DNA of 64,000 bases from Litoreibacter janthinus (GCF_900111945.1 NZ_FOYO01000001.1:875751-939750), one strand, 5' to 3'; counted from the stretch's first letter, positions 27,407-36,392 are shown. The notes: generated by a model from the sequence alone, not told the origin. A program made the numbers and translations.

Positions 27407-27651
27407 TCAACGTGCTCTACTTTGCGTGGGTGCGGGAACGTATTGGCCTGCCTAAAGAGCAGGTGGAAACCACTGCCGCCACCGTGATGGATCTGGTGGA
27501 GCAACTACGCACCCGCGAAGAACGCTACGCCTTGGCGTTTTCCGATCTGTCAGCGTTACGCGTCGCCTTGGATCAAGACCTGTCTGATTTCGATGCGTCG
27601 CTCGATGGCGTTCGCGAGGTTGCGTTCTTCCCTCCAATGACTGGCGGATAA
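27403..27651 (+). CDS. moaD: Molybdopterin synthase sulfur carrier subunit
   Basis: 82 residues with a ubiquitin-like fold and a C-terminal Gly-Gly (P-P-M-T-G-G) that is adenylated and thiocarboxylated. F-A-W-V-R-E-R near 8 is typical of alphaproteobacterial MoaD. It donates sulfur within the MoaD/MoaE complex to make molybdopterin. It is coupled to pgsA by an ATGA overlap and precedes moaE by 4 nt. Confidence 0.95.
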   Translation: MINVLYFAWVRERIGLPKEQVETTAATVMDLVEQLRTREERYALAFSDLSALRVALDQDLSDFDASLDGVREVAFFPPMTGG

Positions 27652-27655
27652 CGCC

Positions 27656-28099
27656 ATGCGCGTTGTTGTCCAAGAGGCCCCGTTCGATCCAGGCGCCGAG
27701 CTGAACGCCTTCGCCAAGGGCGATACTGATATCGGCGCGGTCGTCAGCTTCACGGGCGTGACACGCGATGTCTCTGGTGGACTGAGCCGGATGTTGATCG
27801 AACACTACCCCGGCATGACCGAGCGCGCCCTGACCCAAATCTGTGAAGATGCTCAAAAGCGCTGGAGCTTGGCCGACATCTTGGTGATCCACCGCTTCGG
27901 CACGATGGAAGCGGGCGACAACATCATGATGGTCGCCACCGCGTCTCGACATCGTGCGGACGCCTTTGCCGCGGCCGATTTTCTGATGGATTACCTCAAG
28001 TCCCGCGCGCCCTTCTGGAAGAAGGAAATCAGCGCGGATGGTTCAGATTGGGTGGATGCAAAAGACAGTGACGAGGACGCGTTGGACCGCTGGTCCTAG
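27656..28099 (+). CDS. moaE: Molybdopterin synthase catalytic subunit
   Basis: 147 residues. G-A-V-V-S-F-T-G-V-T-R-D (about 24-35), the H-R-F-G-T-M segment and the C-terminal K-x6-W-K-K-E active-site stretch (P-F-W-K-K-E-I) are all present. With MoaD it converts cyclic pyranopterin monophosphate to molybdopterin. It converges on the coiled-coil gene with 10 nt between stop codons. A MoaB/Mog-type gene lies separately at 38954. Confidence 0.95.
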   Translation: MRVVVQEAPFDPGAELNAFAKGDTDIGAVVSFTGVTRDVSGGLSRMLIEHYPGMTERALTQICEDAQKRWSLADILVIHRFGTMEAGDNIMMVATASRHRADAFAAADFLMDYLKSRAPFWKKEISADGSDWVDAKDSDEDALDRWS

Positions 28100-28109
28100 G
28101 CCCGAACGC

Positions 28110-28439
28110 TTACTGGCCTTGATTGACGCGTTCGATATACCCGCGCAACTCTTCCGCCTCGTGCCGCGCGTCGCGTAACCCGTCCATCGCCGCCCGAAGC
28201 TCTGCTTCCGTTTGTGACAATTGGTTGGTCAGCTCTGCCTCGCGCTGCTGCAGGTAGGTGATCGCTTGATCGCGGGTTTCTTCCGCGTCGTGCAGCGCTT
28301 TGGCCATCTCGTCCAACTCCGCCACATCAGCCGTAGTGACACGGCTGAACCGCTGCACCAGCCAGCAGGCAAACCAGCCGACGCAGAACGCCAGAAACAG
28401 GATAAAGGCGGTGGCGATGATGAATTCTGTTCTATTCAC
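28110..28439 (-). CDS. Small membrane-anchored coiled-coil protein
   Basis: 109 residues. One hydrophobic helix (about 5-28) is followed by a heptad-patterned, Glu/Arg/Gln-rich coiled coil (about 37-106). The start is GTG at 28439, inside the last codons of the OmpA-domain gene (8-nt overlap), so the two are translationally coupled. I do not recognise a family. By topology it could project a coiled coil into the periplasm or cytoplasm; a role beside the envelope OmpA-domain protein is inference. Confidence 0.72.
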   Translation of the reverse strand: MNRTEFIIATAFILFLAFCVGWFACWLVQRFSRVTTADVAELDEMAKALHDAEETRDQAITYLQQREAELTNQLSQTEAELRAAMDGLRDARHEAEELRGYIERVNQGQ

Positions 28440-30318
28440 TTGGGGTCTCGGTTTCTGCTTCTGTCGTGGCTTCTGTGTCGCCTGATGCGTCGTCTGTGGC
28501 CGCCGCGCGGGCGTCTGTCAACAGCTTGAACTCGATCCTGCGGTTGGCTTCGCGCCCGTCGGCTGTGTCGTTATCCGCGATGGGATCAGCCTCGCCGTAA
28601 CCCTTGGCGGTGATGTTGCTTGTCAGAACCCGCCGTGACTGAAGCGCGGCGCGGACCGAGTCAGCGCGCTGCTGGCTCAGCGCGGAGTTCATTTCCTCGC
28701 GGCCTTGGCTGTCGGTATAGCCACCGATCTCCATTTTCACGCGCTCGCATTGCTTGGCGATCTCCGCGATCCGGTCGATCGTGCGCTTCGTATCTGCTGT
28801 GATCTCGGCCGAGGAGGGTTCAAAGGTAATCTTCGCCGCGCTGAGGATGGAGTTGATGCGCGACACGCATTCCTCGGGCGTCGGGATGTTGAGCGTGGTG
28901 TCCAGCATCTCGTCATAGCGGACGTTCACGTCAAAATTTTCAGCGTCGCCCAGCTTGTCGGCAAGGGTGCGCGAGATCGTGTCCGACGCGTTCTTGTCGC
29001 CGCTGAGGCCGCGAATTTCGACATAGTCTTTCTGCACAACTGCACTACCGCTTTCGAGGGTCGCTAGCGCCTCAAGCGCCGCAAGCACACGCACTGGCCA
29101 GCTTTCGGGCAAGTTGGGGTCGTCACGGGTCGCCAGATACACCTTATCACTGCCGAACTGTGCCCGCGCGAAGGAGCCGACGATCTGTTCGATTCCGTCA
29201 TCTGTCAGGCGGCCGCGCAATTGCACCAGACCTTCAGGGCTGCGGGTGGCGACAAATTCCACAGCCGCTTCCGCACCGGTACCGTCCACAACGACTTTTT
29301 CGGGCAGCACGGCATGCATCGAAAACACCTCCGGCAAGGCGGCATCGACTTCGCCCACAACGCGGTCAAACGTGCCTTGGCTGGTGGTGTCCAGCGCGAC
29401 CAACGTAATGTCCGCATCCGAAAATGTCAGCGAGCCGCCGCCCATGTCTTTCAAGCCCGACATCGCAACTTCAACAGCTTTGGCCCAGTTCGGTGAGGGC
29501 ACCCCAAGCCCGATTGCACATTCGGGTTTCTCGATTTGGCCGACGCTGCTCGCGGCGCGGAGAATACGCGATTTGGCGTCTTCGGTATCCGCAGAACAGG
29601 CGTCAAAGGAGGCATTGCCTTCTGCATCCAATGTGAAGCGCAGGGTAAATGGCGTGATGACGGGGCGTGGGGCGGATATACTGAGCGCCAACCGCACGCC
29701 GTTCGGTACGCTGCGGGCCAGTTGCGACTCGATCCGTCGTTTGCTTTCGGGGCTGTCGGATATGGCTGTAATTTCGACCAGATCTGCCGATACTGAAATT
29801 TTGGACCGCTCAAGGTCGCGCAACGCCTTAATGGAATAGGCCAAGGCGGCTTCCCAATTCTCAGGGACGGGATAGCTCGCCGTCTCAAGCAGGTCTGTCA
29901 CGGGTGTGTTGTTGGCGACGTCTGCCAATTGCTCGGCGATACCTTTGCCGTCACCAGTTGGCGGGATAAGTCCGATCAGCGAAATTCCTTCGCCGTTGCG
30001 CAGCATTTCGACCGAGAAGCGTGGCGCTTTGATCTGCTCGCGGGCCTTCACATCCATGTTGTCCACGATGCGGTCGGGGTCGATCACGCGGCCAACGGCT
30101 GACACGACGCGGAAACGCGTGGCTTCATCAGGGGCCTCGCCGCCCAACGCAACCAGCAGCCCGTCCGTTGTGACCGTGGTCCAGTCGTGCTGACCGTCAA
30201 TCAGTGTGGAGGTGACAACTTCGCCCGACCGCGCTTCGACCCACCCCGCAGAGAGCCACGCCCCCCCAACAGACAGGGCGGCGGCGGCACAGAAAGCGGC
30301 GATTGTCTTTAGTCTCAT
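28432..30318 (-). CDS. OmpA-family envelope protein with repeated N-terminal modules
   Basis: 628 residues. A signal peptide or N-terminal anchor (about 1-24) leads into a long region with repeated modules of about 60 residues that start at Trp155, Trp278 and Trp407 (pattern W-x7-8 then A/G-L, then a V-x-I/L-x-x-x-S/T strand), plus a degenerate one near Trp46. This is reminiscent of BON-type domains. The C-terminal OmpA peptidoglycan-binding domain is at about 484-600, with G-Y-T-D-S-Q-G and N-R-R-I-E-F. A Thr/Glu-rich tail ends the protein. It is likely periplasmic or outer-envelope and tied to peptidoglycan. The coiled-coil gene is coupled downstream. Confidence 0.85.
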   Translation of the reverse strand: MRLKTIAAFCAAAALSVGGAWLSAGWVEARSGEVVTSTLIDGQHDWTTVTTDGLLVALGGEAPDEATRFRVVSAVGRVIDPDRIVDNMDVKAREQIKAPRFSVEMLRNGEGISLIGLIPPTGDGKGIAEQLADVANNTPVTDLLETASYPVPENWEAALAYSIKALRDLERSKISVSADLVEITAISDSPESKRRIESQLARSVPNGVRLALSISAPRPVITPFTLRFTLDAEGNASFDACSADTEDAKSRILRAASSVGQIEKPECAIGLGVPSPNWAKAVEVAMSGLKDMGGGSLTFSDADITLVALDTTSQGTFDRVVGEVDAALPEVFSMHAVLPEKVVVDGTGAEAAVEFVATRSPEGLVQLRGRLTDDGIEQIVGSFARAQFGSDKVYLATRDDPNLPESWPVRVLAALEALATLESGSAVVQKDYVEIRGLSGDKNASDTISRTLADKLGDAENFDVNVRYDEMLDTTLNIPTPEECVSRINSILSAAKITFEPSSAEITADTKRTIDRIAEIAKQCERVKMEIGGYTDSQGREEMNSALSQQRADSVRAALQSRRVLTSNITAKGYGEADPIADNDTADGREANRRIEFKLLTDARAAATDDASGDTEATTEAETETPSE

Positions 30319-30389
30319 ACGGGTCGTCTACCATTGAAGATGCGGCAAGGCGCATGCACCCTCGTAACGGGCGCGCGTAGGTTGTTCAA

Positions 30390-31370
30390 TCACAGGAAGG
30401 CGGCAGCGGCAAGAAACAGCGCAGCAATAAGTCCTGCGTCGCGGTTGGATTGGAAAATCCGTTTGCAGACTTCCCAATCGTCGATGTTCAACCGACGCAG
30501 TTGCCAAACCATGTGCCACCCAAAGGCCCAAGCTCCGCAAAGTGCCAGTGTGAGCACCATGACATTGGTGCCCGGCACCAGAGCCACAATAATTGCCAGC
30601 GCCATAAGCGAAACGGACGCAACCATGAAAAGCCGGAGCCACCAGACCGAGTTATCGCCGAACAGACGCGCAGTGGACTTGATGCCAATCAGCGCGTCGT
30701 CTTCTTTGTCTTGGTGGGCGTAGATGGTGTCATAGAACAGCGTCCAAGCGATGCCCGCAAGATACAAGATCACGGGTGCCGCACTCAACGAACCTGAATG
30801 CGCCGTCCACGCCAATAAAGCGCCCCAGTTAAACGCAATGCCAAGGAATACCTGCGGCCACCACGTGAACCGCTTCGCGAACGGATAGATCGCGACCGGC
30901 AACAGCGCCAACACGCCAAGTGCAATCGCAGCGATATTGAAGGTCAGCAAGATGCACAGAGAGACCAGCGCCTGCACGGCCATCCAGACCAGCGCGCCAG
31001 TCACAGTGACTTGACCCGACGGAAGAGGTCGCGATTTGGTGCGGGCCACTTGCGCATCCAACTTGCGGTCGGAAATGTCATTCCACGTGCACCCCGCACC
31101 GCGCATCAAAAACGCACCCAAGGCGCAGCCCACGACAATCCAAAGGTCAAACCAACGCAGTCCAGCCGGGTCCGCCGCCGCCGCCAAAAGCACGCCCCAC
31201 CAGCACGGCAGCAACAGCAGCCATGTCCCGATAGGGCGATCCGCGCGGCTCAGCCGCAAATAGGGGCGGGCAGCAGCAGGGGCCCATGTGTCGACCCAGT
31301 TGTCCTGGACCGCATCAAGCACTTGACCCTCCGGCGTTTGGCCCTCTGGCATTCGGCTTGTCTCGCTCAT
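30390..31370 (-). CDS. ubiA: 4-hydroxybenzoate octaprenyltransferase
   Basis: 326 residues with about eight membrane helices. The two Asp-rich motifs of UbiA prenyltransferases are present: N-D-I-S-D-R-K-L-D (about 115) and D-T-I-Y-A-H-Q-D-K-E-D-D (about 240). It attaches the polyprenyl tail to 4-hydroxybenzoate in ubiquinone synthesis. The start is ATG 31370 (M-S-E-T-S-R); a longer frame upstream overlaps rsmE and is rejected. The start codon abuts the divergent rsmE, so promoters must lie within each other's coding sequence or 5' end. Confidence 0.95.
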   Translation of the reverse strand: MSETSRMPEGQTPEGQVLDAVQDNWVDTWAPAAARPYLRLSRADRPIGTWLLLLPCWWGVLLAAAADPAGLRWFDLWIVVGCALGAFLMRGAGCTWNDISDRKLDAQVARTKSRPLPSGQVTVTGALVWMAVQALVSLCILLTFNIAAIALGVLALLPVAIYPFAKRFTWWPQVFLGIAFNWGALLAWTAHSGSLSAAPVILYLAGIAWTLFYDTIYAHQDKEDDALIGIKSTARLFGDNSVWWLRLFMVASVSLMALAIIVALVPGTNVMVLTLALCGAWAFGWHMVWQLRRLNIDDWEVCKRIFQSNRDAGLIAALFLAAAAFL

Positions 31371-31382
31371 ATGTTCAGCCCC

Positions 31383-32108
31383 ATGGAACGCGCAAAAATC
31401 AGGTTGTTTGTAGAGCAGCCATTGGGGCAGGGCAATTCCGTCCCGATGACGCAGCCGCAGGCGAATTATCTTTTCAACGTCATGCGCCTTGGCGTCGGTG
31501 ACACGGTTGCCTTGTTCAATGGTCAGGATGGTGAATGGACCTGCCGCGTGGTCGACGCCGCCAAGCGGCGCGGCATGGTGGTGTGCGAGGAGCAGACCTT
31601 GCCTTTGCAACTTCCCCCCGACCTGTGGCTATTGTTTGCGCCGATCAAGAAGGCCCGCACCGATTTCATCGTCGAGAAGGCGGCCGAGATGGGCGCGGCC
31701 AAAGTATTCCCTGTGCAAACCGACTATACAAACTCCGACCGCATCCGGCAGGACAAGCTTCAAGCGCACGCCATCGAGGCCGCCGAGCAATGCGGCGGCA
31801 CCTATGTCCCAGAAGTCGCGGGCATCCAAAAACTATCCGCGATGCTGGATTCTTGGCCCGAAGACCGCCACCTGCTGTTCTGTGACGAATCCTTGGTCGG
31901 GGAGCCTTCGAACCTGTCCGACCTCCCCAAAGGTCCTTGGGCGATTGTCATCGGCCCCGAAGGCGGCTTTTCCGAACGCGAGCGTGACACCCTGCGCACA
32001 CACTCCAACAGCTATGCCATCAGCCTTGGTCCGCGTATCTTGCGTGCGGATACCGCGGCCGTTGCAGCTCTGGCCCTGTGGCAAACTGCGCATGGGGATT
32101 GGGTGTGA
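31383..32108 (+). CDS. rsmE: 16S rRNA (uracil-1498-N3)-methyltransferase
   Basis: 241 residues. An N-terminal PUA-like domain (K-I-R-L-F-V start, about 1-75) is followed by a SPOUT fold with the knot segment I-V-I-G-P-E-G-G-F-S-E-R-E (about 193) and L-G-P-R-I-L-R-A-D-T-A (about 215-226). It methylates U1498 of 16S rRNA. ATG 31383 gives the usual family N-terminus; ATG 31371, immediately next to the ubiA start codon, is the alternative. No clear Shine-Dalgarno is seen for either. Its stop overlaps the next gene's GTG. Confidence 0.92.
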   Translation: MERAKIRLFVEQPLGQGNSVPMTQPQANYLFNVMRLGVGDTVALFNGQDGEWTCRVVDAAKRRGMVVCEEQTLPLQLPPDLWLLFAPIKKARTDFIVEKAAEMGAAKVFPVQTDYTNSDRIRQDKLQAHAIEAAEQCGGTYVPEVAGIQKLSAMLDSWPEDRHLLFCDESLVGEPSNLSDLPKGPWAIVIGPEGGFSERERDTLRTHSNSYAISLGPRILRADTAAVAALALWQTAHGDWV

Positions 32109-32629
32109 TCCGCCCCGAAATCCAGGACCTGTTCTGGCGCTATTTCGAGCTACTGATCGGCGTGGCCGTCTCCTTGGTGGGCGTCATGATCTTCAATTTG
32201 CACGGTCTGCTGTGGCAGGGGATCGGCGGATTATTCGCCATCGCGGGTGTGGCGATTTCATGGACCGCATGGCGGCGCGCGCAGCTGACGTCGAAAACCC
32301 ATGATGGCCCCGGTGTGGTCGAAGTGGATGAGCGGCAGATCACCTATTTCGCACCTCTCGGTGGCGGGGCCGTGTCGATCAACGATCTGGCCCGCGTCAC
32401 TATCCTGACCAACGACCAAGGTCCCTTTGCCGAAGACGTGCATTGGCTGCTGGAGGAGAACGGAGGCAATAGTTTGCTGATCCCGAACTCGGCAGAAGGG
32501 GCAGCCCAATTGTTTGATGCTCTGGCGCCTTTGAAGGGTGTGGATTTCGAGGCCGCGATTCGCGCTATGGGATCGACCTCGACTGACAGCTTTGTGATCT
32601 GGGCAAAAGACAGGGTTCGCCTGCATTGA
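32105..32629 (+). CDS. Conserved membrane protein, unknown function
   Basis: 174 residues beginning with GTG in a GTGA overlap with rsmE. Two hydrophobic helices (about 13-33 and 37-53) are followed by a soluble region of about 115 residues with mixed alpha/beta character (V-V-E-V-D-E-R-Q-I-T-Y-F near 75). I do not recognise a named domain, though the two-helix-plus-PH-like arrangement is suggestive. It precedes gshA by 58 nt. Confidence 0.7.
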   Translation: MIRPEIQDLFWRYFELLIGVAVSLVGVMIFNLHGLLWQGIGGLFAIAGVAISWTAWRRAQLTSKTHDGPGVVEVDERQITYFAPLGGGAVSINDLARVTILTNDQGPFAEDVHWLLEENGGNSLLIPNSAEGAAQLFDALAPLKGVDFEAAIRAMGSTSTDSFVIWAKDRVRLH

Positions 32630-32687
32630 CATCGCCGGAAATTCCCCGCACCCCTAATCCTTAAACCAGTCTGACGGAGCCTCCGAC

Positions 32688-34058
32688 ATGTCCATCCCTC
32701 AATCCGGCGGCGGCCTGATCACCGACCATTCCCAACTTGCACAATTGCTGGCTGATGGCTGCAAGCCCAAGGAAGACTGGCGTATCGGCACAGAGCACGA
32801 GAAATTTGGCTACTGCCAAGACACGCACAAACCGCTCCCCTACGAGGGCGAACGCTCGATTCATGCAGTCCTATCTGGCTTGCGCGACCGCTTTGGCTGG
32901 GCGCCGGTCGAGGAAGGCGGATACCTGATCGGGCTGACCAAAGACGGCGCCAATGTTTCGCTGGAACCCGGTGGCGCGTTGGAGCTGTCGGGCGCTCCGC
33001 TGGAAACCGTCCACCAGACCTGTGACGAAGTGAACTCCCATCTGGCGGAAGTGAAGTCCGTTTCCGACGAAATCGGCGTGAAATTTATCGGCCTTGGGGC
33101 CGCCCCTGAATGGAGCCATGAGGAAATGCCCCTCATGCCCAAGGGCCGCTACAAGCTGATGAACAACTACATGGAAAAGGTCGGCACCATGGGCACCGCC
33201 ATGATGCGCCGCACTTGCACCGTGCAAGTGAACCTCGATTTCGGCTCCGAGGCCGACATGGTCCAAAAGATGCGCGTCGCCTTGGCGCTTCAGCCTGTGG
33301 CCGTCGCGTTGTTCTCCAACTCGCCGTTCTTCGAAGGCAAGCCAAACGGCCACAAGTCGTGGCGCTCGCGGATCTGGCGCGATCTGGATGCGGACCGCAC
33401 CGGAATGGTGCCCTTCGTCTTTGATGAGGGCATGGGGTTCGAGGCTTGGGTGCAGTGGGTGCTCGATGTGCCGATGTATTTCGTCTACCGCGACGGCAAG
33501 TATATCGACGCGCTGGGCCAGTCCTTCCGCGACTTCCTGAAGGGCGAATTGCCTGCCTTGCCGGGCGAAAAGCCGTTGCTGTCAGATTGGGCCGACCATC
33601 TGACAACAGTATTCCCCGAAGCCCGCGTAAAACAGTTCATCGAAATGCGTGGTGCCGATGGCGGCCCTTGGCGCCGCCTGTGCGCTTTGCCAGCGCTGTG
33701 GACGGGCTTGTGTTACGACCAGTCGGCCCTTGATGCCGCTTGGGACGTCGCCAAAGGCTGGGATGCCGAAACCCGTGAGGCGTGGCGCGTTGCGGCCTCC
33801 GTCGACGGGCTTGCGGCCGAGGTGAATGGCCTGAAAATGATCGACCTCGCCCGCGAAGTTGTGGCGATTTCCGAAAGTGGCCTGAAAGCGCGCGCCAAGC
33901 CCGGTGCTGGCGGGCTGGTCCCTGACGAAACTCACTTCCTGAATGCGCTGAAAGAAAGCATCGAGACAGGTCAAACCCCTGCCGACGAGCTGCTGGCCAA
34001 GTATCATGGCGAGTGGAACGGTGACCTCAGCCGCATCTACGACGAATACAGCTACTAA
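32688..34058 (+). CDS. gshA: Glutamate-cysteine ligase
   Basis: 456 residues of the alphaproteobacterial/plant type. R-I-G-T-E-H-E-K-F-G-Y near 32, E-P-G-G-A-L-E-L-S-G-A near 88, the R-T-C-T-V-Q-V-N-L-D-F segment near 176 and F-V-Y-R-D-G-K near 265 fit this family. It makes gamma-glutamylcysteine, the first step of glutathione synthesis. An ATG with a GGAG leader follows the membrane-protein gene. No glutathione synthetase is in the window. Confidence 0.93.
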   Translation: MSIPQSGGGLITDHSQLAQLLADGCKPKEDWRIGTEHEKFGYCQDTHKPLPYEGERSIHAVLSGLRDRFGWAPVEEGGYLIGLTKDGANVSLEPGGALELSGAPLETVHQTCDEVNSHLAEVKSVSDEIGVKFIGLGAAPEWSHEEMPLMPKGRYKLMNNYMEKVGTMGTAMMRRTCTVQVNLDFGSEADMVQKMRVALALQPVAVALFSNSPFFEGKPNGHKSWRSRIWRDLDADRTGMVPFVFDEGMGFEAWVQWVLDVPMYFVYRDGKYIDALGQSFRDFLKGELPALPGEKPLLSDWADHLTTVFPEARVKQFIEMRGADGGPWRRLCALPALWTGLCYDQSALDAAWDVAKGWDAETREAWRVAASVDGLAAEVNGLKMIDLAREVVAISESGLKARAKPGAGGLVPDETHFLNALKESIETGQTPADELLAKYHGEWNGDLSRIYDEYSY

Positions 34059-34067
34059 GCAGCGCAG

Positions 34068-34493
34068 CTAGTCCTTGTCGCGCACCAGCGGTACGCGGGA
34101 ACTGCCATAGGTCAGTGTTTCCGGTTTAGCGCGGCCCAGCGGGTCGTCGCCATACCCGTTTGGACCGACGTCGCCCGGCAGAACTGCAAGGATCAGCAGG
34201 GCAAGCTGGCCAAACGGAACAAAGCCCAACAGCATCAGCCACGCGGTCAGCCCCTTGTCATGCAACCGGCGTGCCATCACCGCAAGGAAAGCAGGCAAAA
34301 GCGCCAGCGTGAAGACCACTGGCGGCCAAAGAACGTCATCGCCGGATTCTACAGACAAAACGGTGTAGATGACGGTGGCAAACAGCCCGCCATAGAAGAC
34401 CAGGAAAAACCACCAGAACTCCGACCGTGCGGCCCGACCACGCCACAGAAAGCTCTTTGAGAGGCAAGATCGGAGGGCTGCGACCGGTCCCAT
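34068..34493 (-). CDS. DUF805 family inner-membrane protein
   Basis: 141 residues. The N-terminal A-L-R-S-C-L-S-K-S-F-L-W-R-G-R-A-A-R-S-E-F-W-W-F segment is the DUF805 signature, followed by three or four hydrophobic helices and the R-R-L-H-D-K-G motif near 79. The C-terminus carries G-P-N-G-Y-G-D-D-P. No function is established. It is the last gene of the pyrB operon, its ATG overlapping the plsY TGA by one base. Confidence 0.87.
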   Translation of the reverse strand: MGPVAALRSCLSKSFLWRGRAARSEFWWFFLVFYGGLFATVIYTVLSVESGDDVLWPPVVFTLALLPAFLAVMARRLHDKGLTAWLMLLGFVPFGQLALLILAVLPGDVGPNGYGDDPLGRAKPETLTYGSSRVPLVRDKD

Positions 34494-35104
34494 CAGCTTT
34501 TCTTCAACTGGATTTTTTTCTCGGTGCCGTTGAGCATCCGGCGAATATTGCCCGCGTGACGCACCCAGATGATCGCGCCCAGAACGGCGGCCAGCACCAC
34601 ATAGCTTGGCAGCCCCATCAGGTGGAGCCAAAGCGGCATCAGCGCTGCGGCGGCAAGTGCGGCCAATGACGAGATGCGGAACACCAGCGCAAAGACCAGC
34701 CATGTCAGGCACGCAGCCAGACCTGCGAAAAAGGATAGGGCAAGCAAGGTGCCAAGATAGGTCGCCACACCCTTGCCGCCGTTAAAATTCAACCAGACTG
34801 GAAAGATGTGACCGATAAACGCCGATAGGCCCGCAAGCTGCGCCGCGTCCTCTCCGACAAAGAACCGCGCCAGCAACACGGCGATCCCGCCTTTGCCCGC
34901 ATCCAGCAACAGCGTCGCCAAAGCCGCCGATTTGGAGCCGGTGCGCAGCACGTTGGTGGCTCCGATGTTTCCCGATCCGATTTCGCGCAGGTTGCCCAAG
35001 CCCATGACCTTGGCGATCACCAACCCAAACGGGATGGAGCCAAGCAGGTAAGACGCGACGGCGACAAAGGCCAACAGGTAGGGGGCGGTGATAATCTCAG
35101 GCAC
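34493..35104 (-). CDS. plsY: Glycerol-3-phosphate acyltransferase (acyl-phosphate dependent)
   Basis: 203 residues with about five membrane helices. Three loop motifs are visible: G-S-I-P-F-G (about 18), G-S-G-N-I-G-A-T-N-V-L-R (about 38-49) and N-F-N-G-G-K-G-V-A-T (about 105). It acylates glycerol-3-phosphate from acyl-phosphate, starting phospholipid synthesis. The likely start is GTG at 35104, overlapping the end of the dihydroorotase-like gene by 8 nt; no ATG is suitably placed. Confidence 0.93.
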   Translation of the reverse strand: MPEIITAPYLLAFVAVASYLLGSIPFGLVIAKVMGLGNLREIGSGNIGATNVLRTGSKSAALATLLLDAGKGGIAVLLARFFVGEDAAQLAGLSAFIGHIFPVWLNFNGGKGVATYLGTLLALSFFAGLAACLTWLVFALVFRISSLAALAAAALMPLWLHLMGLPSYVVLAAVLGAIIWVRHAGNIRRMLNGTEKKIQLKKS

Positions 35105-36392
35105 GGGTATAGACCTCCTCGCCGCCGACGAATGTGCGCAGCACGCGGCCTTGCATCCTTTGCCCGTCGAAGGGTGTGTTCTTGGATTTGGACCGCAGCG
35201 TTTCACGGTCCATGACAAAAGGCGCGTTCGGATCAAACAGTACAAGATCGGCAGGGGCGCCGACCGACAGCCTGCCGCCTTCCAACCCAAGCCGCTTGGC
35301 AGGGTTGAGCGACAGCGCCCGCCACAGGGTCGGCAAATCCACCGCACCAGCATGGAGCAAGCGCATAGAGGCAGGTAGCAGCGTTTCCAGCGCAACAGCG
35401 CCGGACGCGGCCTCCTCAAAGGGGAGGCGTTTGCTCTCCTCGTCTTGCGGGGTATGCATGGAGCAGATGATGTCGATCAGCCCGCTAGCAACGGCCTCGA
35501 CCATGGCAAGACGGTCATCCTCGGATCGCAAGGGTGGCTTCACCTTGAAGAAGGTGCGGTAGTTGCCAACATCTAACTCGTTCAGGGTCAGGTGGTGGAT
35601 CGACACGCCTGCGGTGACATCGAGACCCTTGGCCTTCGCGCGCTCCAGAACGGGCAAGGCAATCGCTGTGGATATCTGGTCCGCGTGGTAGCGAACGCCA
35701 GTCATTTCTACCAAAGCCAGGTCGCGCTCCAGCCCCATGCGCTCCGCCATCGGTGACACCGAAGGAAGCCCGCGCAGCGACGCGAACTTGCCGGAGGTCA
35801 CGGCGCTGCCTTTGGACAAGCCGGGGTCTTGCGGGTGCCCCATTACCAGCGCGCCAAGTGAGCGGGCATAGGTCATCGCGCGGCTCAGAACCTTGTTGTC
35901 GGACACGACGTTGTCGCCATCCGAAAAGGCCAACGCGCCAGCATCCATCAAGAACCCCATCTCGACCATTTCGCGCCCCGCGCGTTCTTTGGTCAGCGAC
36001 GCCATCGGCGCAATGCGCACGGGTGCCATCTCCGCCCCACGGCGTTTGGTGAATTCCAGTGTCTCGGGTGTGTCCACGGTGGGAATGGTGTCAGGGCGTG
36101 TCACCATGGTCGTGACCCCGCCCGCCGCCGCTGCCAAACCTGCGGTGCGGAAGCTTTCCTTGTGCCGCTCGCCCGGCTCGCAGACCTTCACGCCGATATC
36201 GACGATGCCAGGGGCCAGGACTTTTCCGCCACAATCAATTCGGTTCCCCGCGGGGAACCTTTTGTCATCTATATCAATATCTTGCGGTAATATTTCGTTA
36301 ATCCGCCCGTCCTTGATGAGCAAAGCGCCAAGCGTCTCCGTCCCGGCTTCAGGGTCTATCAGTCGTGCGTTGGTAAGAAGCAAGTCAGCCAT
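35097..36392 (-). CDS. Dihydroorotase-like protein, metal-site residues missing (probable PyrC'/PyrX)
   Basis: 431 residues with the amidohydrolase fold of type I dihydroorotase. It opens as usual (L-I-D-P, then A-P-G-I-V-D). The metal-binding D-x-H-x-H-x-R motif, however, reads D65-I-G67-V-K69-V-C71, and the catalytic D-H-A-P-H reads M312-H-T-P-Q316. It cannot bind the normal metal pair. Such inactive homologues beside pyrB are known in pseudomonads and others to stabilise aspartate carbamoyltransferase, which fits its place in this operon. The start is ATG 36392 (TGATG overlap), not the TTG just upstream. No active dihydroorotase is in the window. Confidence 0.9.
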   Translation of the reverse strand: MADLLLTNARLIDPEAGTETLGALLIKDGRINEILPQDIDIDDKRFPAGNRIDCGGKVLAPGIVDIGVKVCEPGERHKESFRTAGLAAAAGGVTTMVTRPDTIPTVDTPETLEFTKRRGAEMAPVRIAPMASLTKERAGREMVEMGFLMDAGALAFSDGDNVVSDNKVLSRAMTYARSLGALVMGHPQDPGLSKGSAVTSGKFASLRGLPSVSPMAERMGLERDLALVEMTGVRYHADQISTAIALPVLERAKAKGLDVTAGVSIHHLTLNELDVGNYRTFFKVKPPLRSEDDRLAMVEAVASGLIDIICSMHTPQDEESKRLPFEEAASGAVALETLLPASMRLLHAGAVDLPTLWRALSLNPAKRLGLEGGRLSVGAPADLVLFDPNAPFVMDRETLRSKSKNTPFDGQRMQGRVLRTFVGGEEVYTRA

